DNA of 64,000 bases from Streptomyces wuyuanensis (GTDB lineage: Bacteria > Actinomycetota > Actinomycetes > Streptomycetales > Streptomycetaceae): NCBI RefSeq assembly GCF_900103455.1, contig NZ_FNHI01000001.1, forward strand, positions 620,001 to 684,000. Reading direction: 5' to 3'. The notes below the pieces were generated by a model. The model was not told the DNA's origin. It saw only the letters and a program-made list of their open reading frames with translations, and ran no database searches. A program made the translations under genes and the position numbers. Position 1 is the stretch's first letter; every line of letters begins with the position of its first letter. Shown in pieces: positions 15,881 through 25,060 of the stretch.

Positions 15881-15981
15881 GGTGACCGTCCCCGATCGGA
15901 TCCGGTGAAGGGGTGGGTGGTGATGGGTGGGGCGGTGCCCCACCTTACGGCGAAAGGGGCGAAAGGCGACATAACGCCACA

Positions 15982-16015
15982 TTGCATAAGAAATGCAGTA
16001 ATTGTTCCCTACACT
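15982..16015. promoter_or_regulatory. AT-rich divergent control region between the kinase and gmd genes
   Basis: The only AT-rich stretch in the 210-bp divergent gap holds TTGCAT (15982-15987), a 5-bp inverted repeat TGCAT-N5-ATGCA (15983-15987 with 15993-15997) and TACACT (16010-16015). Spacing between the hexamers is 22 nt, so they are not a matched -35/-10 pair. An operator or two divergent promoters are likely. Confidence 0.4.
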
Positions 16016-16090
16016 GGTGAGGTGCCGGGGCGCCCACCTGCAATGGAGCCTTCCGACGCCTCTTGAAACCACATCAGCCAAGGAGCGCGT

Positions 16091-17131
16091 GTGACCGCCA
16101 AAACGGCACTCATCACCGGCATCACGGGCCAGGACGGCTCCTACCTCGCCGAACTGCTGCTGGAGAAGGGGTACCGGGTGCACGGCATCGTCCGCCGCGC
16201 CTCCACCTTCAACACCGAGCGCATCGAGCACCTCTACCGCGACCCCCACGACCCGGAAGCGCGCCTCTTCCTGCACTACGGCGACCTCACCGACGGGACC
16301 CGGATGACGGGCCTGCTGGAGCAGGTGCAGCCGGACGAGGTCTACCACCTGGCCGCCCAGTCCCATGTGCGGGTGTCGTTCGACGAACCCGAGTTCACCG
16401 GGGACACCACGGGCCTGGGCACCACCCGGCTGCTGGAGGGCATCCGGAGGACGGGCCTGCCCTGCCGCTTCTACCAGGCGTCCAGCTCGGAGATGTTCGG
16501 CGCCGCCCCGCCGCCCCAGGACGAGGCCACCCCCTTCCATCCCCGCTCGCCCTACGGGGCGGCGAAGGTGTACGCGTACTGGGTCACCCGCAACTACCGC
16601 GAGGCGTACGGGATCCACGCCGTCAACGGCATCCTGTTCAACCACGAGTCCCCGCGCCGCGGCCCCACGTTCGTGACGCGGAAGGTGGCCGTGGCCGCCG
16701 CCCGGATCAAGGCCGGACTGCAGGACGTGGTCCACCTCGGCAACCTCGACGCCCGACGCGACTGGGGCTACGCCGCCGAGTACGTCGAGGCGATGTGGCT
16801 GATGCTGCAGCAGGACCGGCCGGACGACTACGTGATCGCCACGGGAGCCAGCCACAGCGTGCGCGAGTTCGTCGACCAGTGCTTCGCCCACGTCGGGCTC
16901 GACTGGCGCGACCACGTGCGCTTCGACGAGCGCTATCTGCGCCCGACCGAGGTCGACCACCTGATCGGCGACGCCTCCAAGGCGGAGTCGCAGCTCGGAT
17001 GGCGAGCGACCGTCCGCGCACCCGAACTGGCCCGCCTGATGGTCGACGCGGAGCTCAACGTCCTCCGGAACGGCCTCGCGCCGGGAGACCAGGCCGCGCC
17101 GACCGCCGTCCCCGCCCCTGCCGCGCGGTGA
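16091..17131 (+). CDS. gmd: GDP-mannose 4,6-dehydratase
   Basis: Converts GDP-D-mannose to GDP-4-keto-6-deoxy-D-mannose, the precursor of GDP-fucose and of GDP-rhamnose. The 346-residue SDR protein starts [20 protein letters not shown] (NADP motif), then [13 protein letters not shown], the catalytic QASSSEMFG and YGAAK, and [11 protein letters not shown], all typical of Gmd. GTG 16091 follows AAGGAG. It opens a rightward set with a glycosyltransferase 4 nt downstream. Fcl on the opposite side of the divergent promoter uses its product. Confidence 0.93.
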   Translation: MTAKTALITGITGQDGSYLAELLLEKGYRVHGIVRRASTFNTERIEHLYRDPHDPEARLFLHYGDLTDGTRMTGLLEQVQPDEVYHLAAQSHVRVSFDEPEFTGDTTGLGTTRLLEGIRRTGLPCRFYQASSSEMFGAAPPPQDEATPFHPRSPYGAAKVYAYWVTRNYREAYGIHAVNGILFNHESPRRGPTFVTRKVAVAAARIKAGLQDVVHLGNLDARRDWGYAAEYVEAMWLMLQQDRPDDYVIATGASHSVREFVDQCFAHVGLDWRDHVRFDERYLRPTEVDHLIGDASKAESQLGWRATVRAPELARLMVDAELNVLRNGLAPGDQAAPTAVPAPAAR

Positions 17132-17135
17132 CCCG

Positions 17136-18065
17136 GTGCTCGCCGACCGGATTCCGCCCGCGGGAGCTCCGCGCGGCGTCGCCGTCCTGATGACCTGTCA
17201 CAACCGCCGGGACCGGACGCTCGCGGCCATCTCCTCGGTGCACGCCCAGACCGGCCTCCCGGCCGGAACCCGCTGCACCGTCCACCTCGTCGACGCCGGC
17301 AGTGCCGACGGCACGGCCGACGAGGTGCGGGCCGCCTTCCCCGGCACCGACGTGGTGACGGTGGGCGCGGACGTGCACTGGGGCACCGGCACCGGGATCG
17401 CCGCCACCCGGGCCGATCCCGCCGCCCATGTGCTGTGGCTCAACGACGACGTGGTCCTCGACCCGGGCGCGCTCGCCGCACTGCTGCGCGCAGCCGCGCC
17501 CCTGGACCGCCCGGCCGTCGCCGTCGGCGCCATGCGCTCCGGCGACGGAACCCGCACCACCTACAGCGGCTACCGACTCGTCAGGTCCCGGCTGCGGCCC
17601 CCGGTACTGGAACGGGTCGAGCCGGACGCCCGGGACGCCACGCCGTGCGACACCTGCAACGGCAACGCGGTGCTGGTCACGGCCCCCGCCCGGCGGGTGC
17701 TGGGCGACCTCGACCCGGCCTTCCCCCACCGGATGGGGGACCACGACTACGGGCTCCGGGCCCGCCGGGCCGGCATCCCCCTGCTGCTCGCACCGGGCCA
17801 CGTGGGCACCTGCGACGACAACTCGGGTGCGGTGGAAGGCACTTCGGCCGAACCCGGTCTCGACGCGCGCACGGCCCTGCGGCGTCTGGCCTCGGTGCGG
17901 GAGCAGCCGCCCGCGCCGTGGTGGCGGTACTGCCGCCGTCATCTCGGCCCCTGGGCCCCGCTGGTCTTCTGCTCCCCGTACGTGAAGACCGTCCTGCGAG
18001 CCGGCGTGCGCCGGCCGGGAGCCGTGCCGCGGCACAGGCAGTCGTCCCTCCGCGCGGATCCCTGA
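17136..18065 (+). CDS. Family 2 glycosyltransferase
   Basis: A 309-residue GT-A glycosyltransferase acting at the cytoplasmic membrane face. The N-terminal AVLMTCHNRRDRTLAAISS, the nucleotide-binding VDAGSADGTADEV and the LNDDVVLDPGALAALL segment (DxD-like metal site) mark the family; GDHDYGLRARRAG resembles the catalytic-base region of rhamnosyltransferase-like GT2 enzymes. GTG 17136 is 4 nt after the gmd stop, so the two genes are co-transcribed. Donor and acceptor sugars cannot be told from sequence. Confidence 0.8.
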   Translation: MLADRIPPAGAPRGVAVLMTCHNRRDRTLAAISSVHAQTGLPAGTRCTVHLVDAGSADGTADEVRAAFPGTDVVTVGADVHWGTGTGIAATRADPAAHVLWLNDDVVLDPGALAALLRAAAPLDRPAVAVGAMRSGDGTRTTYSGYRLVRSRLRPPVLERVEPDARDATPCDTCNGNAVLVTAPARRVLGDLDPAFPHRMGDHDYGLRARRAGIPLLLAPGHVGTCDDNSGAVEGTSAEPGLDARTALRRLASVREQPPAPWWRYCRRHLGPWAPLVFCSPYVKTVLRAGVRRPGAVPRHRQSSLRADP

Positions 18066-18161
18066 GCAACCGGTCCCGCGGCCGGACGGGCGAACCGACC
18101 GTGCCGCCGGCCGCGGGGACCGGTTCGGCCCGCGCATCCCCACACCCCAGAACGGATCACG

Positions 18162-19655
18162 GTGCGACCCCTACCCGTTGACCCGCAGACCCTGCTGATG
18201 CTGCTCACGGCGCTTCCGCTCGTCGGGCTGCTGCTGTGGGTCTTCGCCCGGCACTGCGGGATCGCGATCGGACTGCTGCTGGGCACCCAGGTCTGGGTCG
18301 TCGTCGCCGGGGGGCAGACGGCCGCCCTCGACGTCGGCGTTCGCGTGTACCCGACCGACATCCTGGACGTGTGCGCGATCTCCGTCGCCCTGATGCGCGT
18401 GCCCCGCCGCAACCTGAAGTCCCACGCCGGGTTGGCGGCCCTGCTGGCCATGGTCGTTCTCACTGCCTGGTCCACCCTCCGCGGGGCGGCCGCCTTCGGA
18501 CTGCAGGCCGCGGGCAACGACTCCCGGACGTACTTCTGGCACTTCCTCGCCATCACCCTGTACCTGGCCACCGCACCGCTGAGCGCCTCCCTGAGCCGGA
18601 TCGTCACCCGGGCCTGGCTGGCCACCGCGGCTGCGTACGCGCTGCTCAGTGTGGCCGGCTGGGCGGACCGCGGACTGCATGCGGCGAACGCCCATCTCGC
18701 CGTCGACGGTGTGACGGTGGACTCCCGGCCGGTGCCGGCCGCCGCGGCACTGGTCCTGGCCCAGGCCGCGATGCTGCTGCTGGCTCCGGGTGCACCCGCC
18801 CCGCCGGCCGCCGGTGTGCCGGACCGCGGCGGCCCGGCGGGCGGACTGCGGTTGAACGGCAGACATCTGACGGCTTTCCTGTTCCTCGTTCTCGTGGTAC
18901 TGCTCCAGCACCGGACGGTCTGGGTGGCCACGGCGGTGATGGGGCTGGCCTGGTGGGTGCTGCGTCCCGCGCGCGGCGGACAGCGCTTCGTGTCGGCGGG
19001 CGCGGGAGCGCTCGCGCTCTCCCTGGCGGCGCTGCTCTACGCCGCCGGTGCCTTCGGTGCGATCGGCGGTTCCCTGACGGACTCGTTCAAGGAGACGCAG
19101 GGCACCCGCAGCACCTTCGTGTGGCGGATGCTCGGCTGGCAGGATCTGCTCGAGGCCCCGCGGACCTTCGCCCAATGGCTGGTCGGCGCGCCGTTCGGGT
19201 CGGGGTACGAGCGGTTCATCGGGGGCGGTCTCGTCACGGTGTCCCCGCACGACTACTACCTGCACATCATGCTGCGGCTCGGACTGGTGGGGCTGCTGGC
19301 GCTGCTCGTCGTCTACGTCCGGACCTGGAGGCGGCTCGCGCGCGGTGGCACCGCGACCCTGGCCCTCCGTGTCGTGATGGTCGGCCAGCTGGTGCTGTTC
19401 GTGTCCTACTCGGCGTTCCCGGAGCAGGCGGTGCTGCTCGGGTTCTGTCTGTGGCAGGCGCGGCTCCGGTCGGCCGACGGACTCCCGCCGGCGCCGGCGC
19501 CCGGCGCTCCCGCCCCCGTGGCACCCGTGCCGCGTCCCGAGCCGCCCGGCCGATCCGCCGTCGTGGAGCAGGAGGGCGCAGCCCCGTCGGAGACCGGCGG
19601 AACCCGTGAGGGCACGGCGTGTAAAACATCGCTATCAGTGACAAAGCAGACATAA
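18162..19655 (+). CDS. Wzy/O-antigen ligase-like polysaccharide polymerase
   Basis: A 497-residue protein with about ten membrane helices and a periplasmic-type loop containing HDYYLHIMLRLGLVG near residue 365, as in O-antigen polymerases and ligases (Wzy_C/WaaL). It would join exported repeat units. The last 55 residues form a Pro/Ala-rich cytoplasmic tail. The final 12 codons are much less GC-rich than the rest, because a promoter for the next gene is embedded there. It is the third gene of the gmd transcript. Family assignment rests on topology and the loop motif, so polymerase versus ligase is open. Confidence 0.72.
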   Translation: MRPLPVDPQTLLMLLTALPLVGLLLWVFARHCGIAIGLLLGTQVWVVVAGGQTAALDVGVRVYPTDILDVCAISVALMRVPRRNLKSHAGLAALLAMVVLTAWSTLRGAAAFGLQAAGNDSRTYFWHFLAITLYLATAPLSASLSRIVTRAWLATAAAYALLSVAGWADRGLHAANAHLAVDGVTVDSRPVPAAAALVLAQAAMLLLAPGAPAPPAAGVPDRGGPAGGLRLNGRHLTAFLFLVLVVLLQHRTVWVATAVMGLAWWVLRPARGGQRFVSAGAGALALSLAALLYAAGAFGAIGGSLTDSFKETQGTRSTFVWRMLGWQDLLEAPRTFAQWLVGAPFGSGYERFIGGGLVTVSPHDYYLHIMLRLGLVGLLALLVVYVRTWRRLARGGTATLALRVVMVGQLVLFVSYSAFPEQAVLLGFCLWQARLRSADGLPPAPAPGAPAPVAPVPRPEPPGRSAVVEQEGAAPSETGGTREGTACKTSLSVTKQT

Positions 19656-19667
19656 GTCGATCACAAT
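19638..19667 (+). promoter_or_regulatory. Promoter of the first FkbM gene
   Basis: GTGACA (19638-19643), an 18-nt spacer and CACAAT (19662-19667) fit a -35/-10 pair. The -10 ends 6 nt before GTG 19674, predicting a leaderless transcript. The element sits inside the 3' end of the wzy-like gene. Confidence 0.5.
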
Positions 19668-19673
19668 GGGCGG

Positions 19674-20435
19674 GTGACTCTTCTCCACCGGGCCCGCAAG
19701 GCCGTGCAGCGCTTCGGATTCGACGTGAACCGGTTTCCGGAGTGCTCCTACGACTACCGCACGGTGCGGCTGCTGCGTCATTCCGGCGCCGACGTGGTGC
19801 TGGACGTTGGGGCGAACCGCGGTCAGTACGGGCACAACCTGCGGCGATTCGGGTACCGAGGACGCATCGTGTCCTTCGAACCGCTGCGCGGACCGTTCGA
19901 GGCGCTGCGCCGCCGGGCGGCCGCGGACCCGCTGTGGACCGTGTTCCCGTACGCCGTCGGCGACGAGCGGACCTCCGTCACCCTGAACGTGGCCGGAAAC
20001 AGCGGACTGAGCAGTTCCGTACTGCCCATGCTGCCGCGGCACGCCGAGGCGTGCCCGGACTCCCGGTACGTGGGCCGCCAGGAGGCCGAGCAGTACCGCC
20101 TCGACGACCTCTGGCCGCAGCTGGCGGAGCCCGAGGACCGCGTCTTCGTCAAGCTGGACGTCCAGGGCTACGAGGAAGCCGTCCTGAGGGGGGCCGAGGA
20201 TCTCGCGCGACGATGCTGCGGACTGCAACTGGAGGCGTCCTGCGTCCCCTTGTACGAAGGCGGTCCCCTGCTGCACCAGGTGATGGACACCGCGCAACGG
20301 CGCTACGGCCTGACCCTGATGGCGGTGGTGCCCGGCTTCACCGACCGCCGGACCGGCCAGATGCTCCAGTGCGACGTGGTGTTCCTCCGCGACCGGGAGC
20401 AGTCGAGGCGGCCGGAAGCGGCACCCGGGCGCTGA
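19674..20435 (+). CDS. FkbM-family SAM-dependent methyltransferase
   Basis: A 253-residue class I methyltransferase of the FkbM type, which methylates hydroxyl groups, here probably on sugars. The SAM site is VVLDVGANRGQYG, followed by IVSFEPL, a central SSVLPM, and VKLDVQGYEEAVLRGAE, the FkbM hallmark (D/E-x-x-G-x-E). GTG 19674 lies 18 nt after the wzy-like gene with no Shine-Dalgarno but a -10 at the right distance. It meets the flippase gene tail to tail with no intervening base. Confidence 0.85.
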   Translation: MTLLHRARKAVQRFGFDVNRFPECSYDYRTVRLLRHSGADVVLDVGANRGQYGHNLRRFGYRGRIVSFEPLRGPFEALRRRAAADPLWTVFPYAVGDERTSVTLNVAGNSGLSSSVLPMLPRHAEACPDSRYVGRQEAEQYRLDDLWPQLAEPEDRVFVKLDVQGYEEAVLRGAEDLARRCCGLQLEASCVPLYEGGPLLHQVMDTAQRRYGLTLMAVVPGFTDRRTGQMLQCDVVFLRDREQSRRPEAAPGR

Positions 20436-22052
20436 TCAGTGCGCCTGCGGCCGGGTGGTCCGGCCGCGGCGGAGGTCCGGTACCCGGAGGGGGAGCAGAC
20501 CACGGGCGGCCGCCACCGTGTACAGCGGAAGCCGGGTGCGCAGCGGGCGGCAGAGGACCACGGCGAGCCCGACGGCCGGCAGCACCGGCAGGACGGCCGG
20601 GCAGGGCAGGCCGGCGGCCGTCCGGGACAGCGCGGCTCCCGCAGCGTACGCCGCGAGCCCCAGGGCCGCGTGCACCGCGTAGCCGACCCACAGACGACGT
20701 GCCTCGACCACGCCGTGACCGCGCCACTTCCACATCTGCACCGCGAGACCGCCCAGTTGACCTGCCAGGGCGGCCAGGGCCAGCAGGGTGAGGCTGCCTC
20801 CGGCGATGGCCACCACCGCCCCCGCCAGGGTCACGACCGCCGCCGCGGCCTGGGCGGCCGCCATCCGGCGGTGGGAGCCGCACACCGTGTCCACGGAGAG
20901 CCCGACCGCGTACACGACGGCGACGGCGGAGAAGAGGCACAGCGGGGGCACCAGCGCGGCCGCCTCGTCCCAGCCGGGTCCCAGGAGCAGTCGCAGCGCG
21001 CCGGACCCGGCCCCGGCGAGGAACGCGAACGGCAGGAAGGACAGCGCGGAGGCCGCGAGCAGGACGTCGGTCGCCGCGCGGCGGACGGCGGGCTCCTCCC
21101 GGCCTCCGGGCGGGCGCGTCTCAGGCGACGGCTCCGGCGCCTGCGTACGCACCCTGGTGAGGGCGGGGGTCGTGACACGGGTCAGGCCGGCCGCGAGCGT
21201 GGTGAGGAGCAGCCCGGTGAAGAGTGTCGCCCGCGAGTAGTACCCGGCCGCGACAGGACCGAGCATCGCCCCGGCCGCCCACAGCGGCACCGTGTTCGTG
21301 ACGTACTGGGCGAGCTGGTGTCCGGCCAGGAACCCGGAGGATCCCGCGAGTTCGCGGTACCGGCCGGGCCGGCCGCCGGCCCGGCCGCCCGGCGGCGGCA
21401 GCCGCCGGGCGACCAGCACGCCGGCGAGGACCGCGATGCCCAGCTGGGTGGTCACCGAGGTGGCGGCCAGGCCCAGCGGGTTCCAGCCGGCCGCCAGGAG
21501 CAGGGTTCCCGTCAGCAGCCCGGCGGCCAGCGCCCCGGTCTCGACCAGGACCGCGGCCCGCTGCGCCTGCAGCCGCCGCAAGCCGGCGGCGCTCACCGCT
21601 CCCACGGGAAGGAACAGGAACTGGAGGCCCAGCACGCGCAACAGCCCCGTCGTCTCGGGGGCGTTCCACACCTCGGCCCACAGCGGGGCCGTCGCCTGCA
21701 CGAGGGCGAAGCACACGAGTCCGCTGAGCAGGCCCAGCCGGACCGTCGCCACCAGCAGTCCGCGCGTGAGCTCTCGCGAACGCAGCACGGTCGTGGCGAG
21801 TCCGGCGTTGGCGAAGTAGCCCAGCAGCTGGGTGATGGACAGGGCGGACGCGAAGGCCCCGAAGGCCGCGGCGCTGACGGCGCGTCCGGTGTAGGCCGTG
21901 TAGCCGAGCTGGAGGAGGGACGCCACGACGGCCGCCGAGTAGTTCCACAGCGTCCCGCTGACCACCGCGTGGGAGTGCGGACGCTCCTCACCGGGGAGGG
22001 CGGTCCCCTTCCCCGTCCGCGCTCCACCCGCCGGGCCGCCGTCGATCCTCAC
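20436..22052 (-). CDS. Wzx-like polysaccharide flippase (MOP superfamily)
   Basis: A 538-residue membrane protein with about 12-14 helices, of the MOP/polysaccharide-transport family. It would flip lipid-linked repeat units across the membrane. The start of the transporter fold reads SGTLWNYSAAVVASLLQLGYT after a roughly 30-residue hydrophilic tail; an Arg/Pro-rich cytoplasmic loop interrupts the middle near residue 310. GTG 22052 overlaps the stop of the upstream glycosyltransferase (GTGA), so it is the last gene of a long leftward operon. No terminator follows: the stop codons of this gene and the FkbM gene are adjacent. Confidence 0.8.
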   Translation of the reverse strand: MRIDGGPAGGARTGKGTALPGEERPHSHAVVSGTLWNYSAAVVASLLQLGYTAYTGRAVSAAAFGAFASALSITQLLGYFANAGLATTVLRSRELTRGLLVATVRLGLLSGLVCFALVQATAPLWAEVWNAPETTGLLRVLGLQFLFLPVGAVSAAGLRRLQAQRAAVLVETGALAAGLLTGTLLLAAGWNPLGLAATSVTTQLGIAVLAGVLVARRLPPPGGRAGGRPGRYRELAGSSGFLAGHQLAQYVTNTVPLWAAGAMLGPVAAGYYSRATLFTGLLLTTLAAGLTRVTTPALTRVRTQAPEPSPETRPPGGREEPAVRRAATDVLLAASALSFLPFAFLAGAGSGALRLLLGPGWDEAAALVPPLCLFSAVAVVYAVGLSVDTVCGSHRRMAAAQAAAAVVTLAGAVVAIAGGSLTLLALAALAGQLGGLAVQMWKWRGHGVVEARRLWVGYAVHAALGLAAYAAGAALSRTAAGLPCPAVLPVLPAVGLAVVLCRPLRTRLPLYTVAAARGLLPLRVPDLRRGRTTRPQAH

Positions 22053-23128
22053 CCCCGGTGTTCCTCCTGGGCAGCGATCCGCTGCCACGGGTCGGCGGGC
22101 GGCGAAGGCAGCGGCAGGAACGCGCCCAGCATGAACTGGACGGAGTGCAGATCGGTCAGGCGCGAGCGCACCCAGCGGCGCAGTCGCTCCGCGGCGGAGT
22201 CCAGCTCGTGCTGCTCCTCGCGCAGCAGGTCCCCCACGCGGTCCACCGCTTCCCGGGGAGTGCGCATGAGGTGCAGCCCGTCCTGCGGACCGGGCAGCCA
22301 TTCCATCCCGGGCCGGCCCTGGCCGACGTGGACGCGGCCCGCGGCCCCGGAGATCGGCAGCCGGTCGGAGAAGTACCCGGGGTACCGCCCGTAGTGGTCC
22401 CATCCCACGCTCATCCGCGCGGAGCGGAGGACGGCGATCTGGCGCTCGAAGGGGACCGGGCCCCGGGCGTGCGGACCGTGCCAACCCGAGCCGAACACGC
22501 CGAGCCGGCAGCCCAGGCGTCCCAGCCCGCGGACGACCCGGACCCGCTCGCCTGCGCCCGGCAGGCGGGGGAGGATCCGGGCCCGCACCACGCTGTTGCC
22601 GATCGTCACCACGTCGAACACGGCTGCGTCGCCCGGTGGAGCGGGCTGGTCCTGTTCGGGAAAGCAGTCCAGCGGCAGGGTGTGCGGCACGTAGCGGACC
22701 GGCTTGCGCGCGATGCGCCGCAGCATGGCCAGTTGCGTGCCTCCGGCGACGCTGAACACGGCGTCCGCCGCGCGGAGCCACGAGCGGCTGGACGCGGGAA
22801 GCCGCTTGTTGCCGCCCCACGCGTCGCCCTCCTGGTACACCACGGGAGGTGAGCCCGCCAGCCGGAGCAGCCGGGCGATCTCCTCGTCGGAGAAGGGGAA
22901 TCCGTGCGGAGACTGGACGAAGACCACGTCGGGTCGGGACTGGACGACCGTGGCCTCCAGCGATTCGACTGCGGCCCGGTGCCCACCGCGGAGCAGTTCG
23001 GCCCGTGGCGCGGCCGGTACGTGACTGAGGTGTCCTTCGGCCTGCAGTCTCCGGAAGGCGCCGGTGAACCGGCTGCGCCGCGTCAGCTCGGTCTCGTTGT
23101 TGAGGTGCAGCACCACCGGTGCGCTCAC
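22049..23128 (-). CDS. Glycosyltransferase (CgeB/GT4-like)
   Basis: A 359-residue putative glycosyltransferase. The N-terminus VVLHLNNETELTRRSRFTG and the DVVFVQSPHGFPFSDEEI segment suggest a first Rossmann domain; the C-terminal domain has SVGWDHYGRYPGYFSDRLP and a Gly-rich segment resembling the GT1_2/CgeB family. GTG 23128 has GAGGAG just upstream and is preferred to earlier in-frame codons. It overlaps the flippase start and lies 68 nt after the FkbM gene before it. Donor sugar unknown. Confidence 0.7.
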   Translation of the reverse strand: MSAPVVLHLNNETELTRRSRFTGAFRRLQAEGHLSHVPAAPRAELLRGGHRAAVESLEATVVQSRPDVVFVQSPHGFPFSDEEIARLLRLAGSPPVVYQEGDAWGGNKRLPASSRSWLRAADAVFSVAGGTQLAMLRRIARKPVRYVPHTLPLDCFPEQDQPAPPGDAAVFDVVTIGNSVVRARILPRLPGAGERVRVVRGLGRLGCRLGVFGSGWHGPHARGPVPFERQIAVLRSARMSVGWDHYGRYPGYFSDRLPISGAAGRVHVGQGRPGMEWLPGPQDGLHLMRTPREAVDRVGDLLREEQHELDSAAERLRRWVRSRLTDLHSVQFMLGAFLPLPSPPADPWQRIAAQEEHRG

Positions 23129-23196
23129 TTGTGCTCCTCGCGTCCAGGTCACCGTCGCCACGGACCTCCTGCGGCGTCTTCGACAGGCCGGGAACG

Positions 23197-24156
23197 TCAG
23201 TCCACGAGGAAGTTGGCGTACCGCGGCGGTGGCACGAATCCGGGCGGGGCCGGCACCACTCCGTCCCTCCCGAGGTGGCGGATCTGCCGGTAGCCGAGTT
23301 CGAGGACGGCCCCGCGCAGCCTCTCCAGGGCGGTTCCGTCGAGGCACTCGGCGATGATCGTCGGACGGTGGGCCGAGATCGTGCGGCTCATGCCGCTCAG
23401 CACCTCGGGTTCCAGCCCTTCGACGTCGATCTTCACCAGATCGACGGGAAGGTCCCCGATCGCGTCGTCCCCGGTGGTGACCTCGACTTCCACCGTGGCG
23501 TTCGAGGGCTCCGCCGCGAGCAGGGAGGCGGCGGTGGTGTCGGCCGGGATCCCGAGGACCGCGCGGCCGCGGGCGCTGGACAGAGCCTTCTCGACGAGGA
23601 CGACCCGGTCCTGGAGGCGGTTGACCTCGATGTTGCGGCGCAGTTTGCGCATCGCGGCCGGATTGGGTTCGACGGCGACGGCCCGGAGGCGCGCGTTGGC
23701 CCGGCAGGCCAGCAGGGTGTAGATGCCGGAGAAGGCGCCGATGTCCACGAACCCCCGGGCGTTGCGGGCGAGGTCGAAGAAGACCGGGTGGGTGGTCTCC
23801 TCCCAGTGGCGCATGTTCGTCCAGATGAGGCTGCGGGCCAGAATGTCGTCGGCGTCGCTGGCGTAGCGGAACCCACTGCCGTCCGGGGCGCGCAGCGTCC
23901 ATACGCCGGTGGGGTGCAGGCGCTTCCATACGGCGTTCGGCACGCAGCCGCGCATCGTGGCGAGTCGGACGGCCCGCTGCACACCGGGGAACCGGAACAG
24001 CGAATCGCGGGCACTACGCAAGGTGTCGTGCACTGTCACGCGGGTCAACGTACGGCAGCGGCCGCGGAGATCCGCGGCCAACGCCGAAGTGTCGGTGTTC
24101 TTCCCGACCGCTTCACTCCTCGGCACCAGTGACCCGGTGGGCGGCGGACTCTCCAC
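23197..24156 (-). CDS. FkbM-family methyltransferase
   Basis: A second FkbM-type methyltransferase, up to 319 residues. The SAM motif is GFVDIGAFSGIYTLLA, followed by AVAVEPNP and VKIDVEGLEPEVLSGM. The conserved part seems to begin near FRFPGVQRAVRL, so the true start may be GTG 24039 or 24033 rather than GTG 24156; none has a strong ribosome binding site. It lies 16 nt after the third FkbM gene. Two adjacent copies plus one at 19674 predict up to three methylation sites on the polymer. Confidence 0.78.
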   Translation of the reverse strand: MESPPPTGSLVPRSEAVGKNTDTSALAADLRGRCRTLTRVTVHDTLRSARDSLFRFPGVQRAVRLATMRGCVPNAVWKRLHPTGVWTLRAPDGSGFRYASDADDILARSLIWTNMRHWEETTHPVFFDLARNARGFVDIGAFSGIYTLLACRANARLRAVAVEPNPAAMRKLRRNIEVNRLQDRVVLVEKALSSARGRAVLGIPADTTAASLLAAEPSNATVEVEVTTGDDAIGDLPVDLVKIDVEGLEPEVLSGMSRTISAHRPTIIAECLDGTALERLRGAVLELGYRQIRHLGRDGVVPAPPGFVPPPRYANFLVD

Positions 24157-24172
24157 GGCACCGGGCCGGGCG

Positions 24173-25060
24173 TCATCCGGCGACGGGCTCCGCCCGCTTC
24201 CGGCCGGCGGGTGTGCGCGGAGTGCGGGTCTCGGGCGTTCTCAGGGACGCCACGTAGTTGCTCACCCCGCGGAAGTGCTCGAGCTCCTCGGTGTACTCCC
24301 GCACGGGCAGCAGGAGGCCGCCCGGGCAGATGCGCCACAGGCGGTAGCCGAGCGGGGAGAGGAGGTCCCAGAAGTCGCGGAAGAAGGTGCGGGAGTACAC
24401 GTTGGCCGAGCCGAACTCGAAGGCGATGGTCGTCACCTTCCCGTCCCCGAGACTGCCGGCCGCTCCGCGCAGCGCCTGGAACTCCGCCCCTTCGATGTCG
24501 AGCTTCAGCAGATCGATCCGCTCGATCCCCCACCGCTCCACCTCCCGGTCGATGGTGGTGACCGGCACCTTCTCCTGATGAGCCGTCATATCGCCGAAGT
24601 AGGAGTCCCTGCGCCGGTGGACGGACGCCACGCCCGAGCCTGGGGCGTCGGCGAAGATGGTCGCCGAGCCCTCCTCGTCGCTCACGGCCGCCGGAATGAC
24701 CACCTGGTTCGGGACCTGCGCCCTCGCCAGCGCCGACTGGCACGCCGGCTGCGGTTCGAACAGGAAGAAGCGGCCGGTCCGCCCGCCGAGGGCGGTGCGC
24801 AGCCCGGCGGACCACTGGCCGTAGTTGGCGCCCACGTCGAAGATCACCGGGGCGTCGACGCCCCGGAGGCAGCGCCGCGCCGCGACGATCTCGCCGTGAA
24901 GGTCCCAGCCGGTCCCGGCGCCCCGTCCCTGGAGGATCTCCAGGTAGACCTCCAGCAGACGGGTCCCCTGGCGGATGCGCCGGCTGCTCGCCAGCCGGCA
25001 CAGCTGGGGCGCCGCGGCCTTGGCGGTCCGGCCGAGGAGGCCGGCTTCATGTACCTGCAT
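24173..25060 (-). CDS. FkbM-family methyltransferase
   Basis: A 295-residue FkbM-type SAM-dependent methyltransferase. Motifs are VIFDVGANYGQWSAGL (SAM binding), FFLFEPQ and LLKLDIEGAEFQALRGA. The C-terminal third, with SNVYSRTFFRDFWDLL-like residues and LSPLGYRLWRI, resembles FkbM proteins from polysaccharide loci. ATG 25060 has AAAGGAA upstream and overlaps the preceding glycosyltransferase by 14 nt. Target sugar and position are unknown. Confidence 0.83.
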   Translation of the reverse strand: MQVHEAGLLGRTAKAAAPQLCRLASSRRIRQGTRLLEVYLEILQGRGAGTGWDLHGEIVAARRCLRGVDAPVIFDVGANYGQWSAGLRTALGGRTGRFFLFEPQPACQSALARAQVPNQVVIPAAVSDEEGSATIFADAPGSGVASVHRRRDSYFGDMTAHQEKVPVTTIDREVERWGIERIDLLKLDIEGAEFQALRGAAGSLGDGKVTTIAFEFGSANVYSRTFFRDFWDLLSPLGYRLWRICPGGLLLPVREYTEELEHFRGVSNYVASLRTPETRTPRTPAGRKRAEPVAG

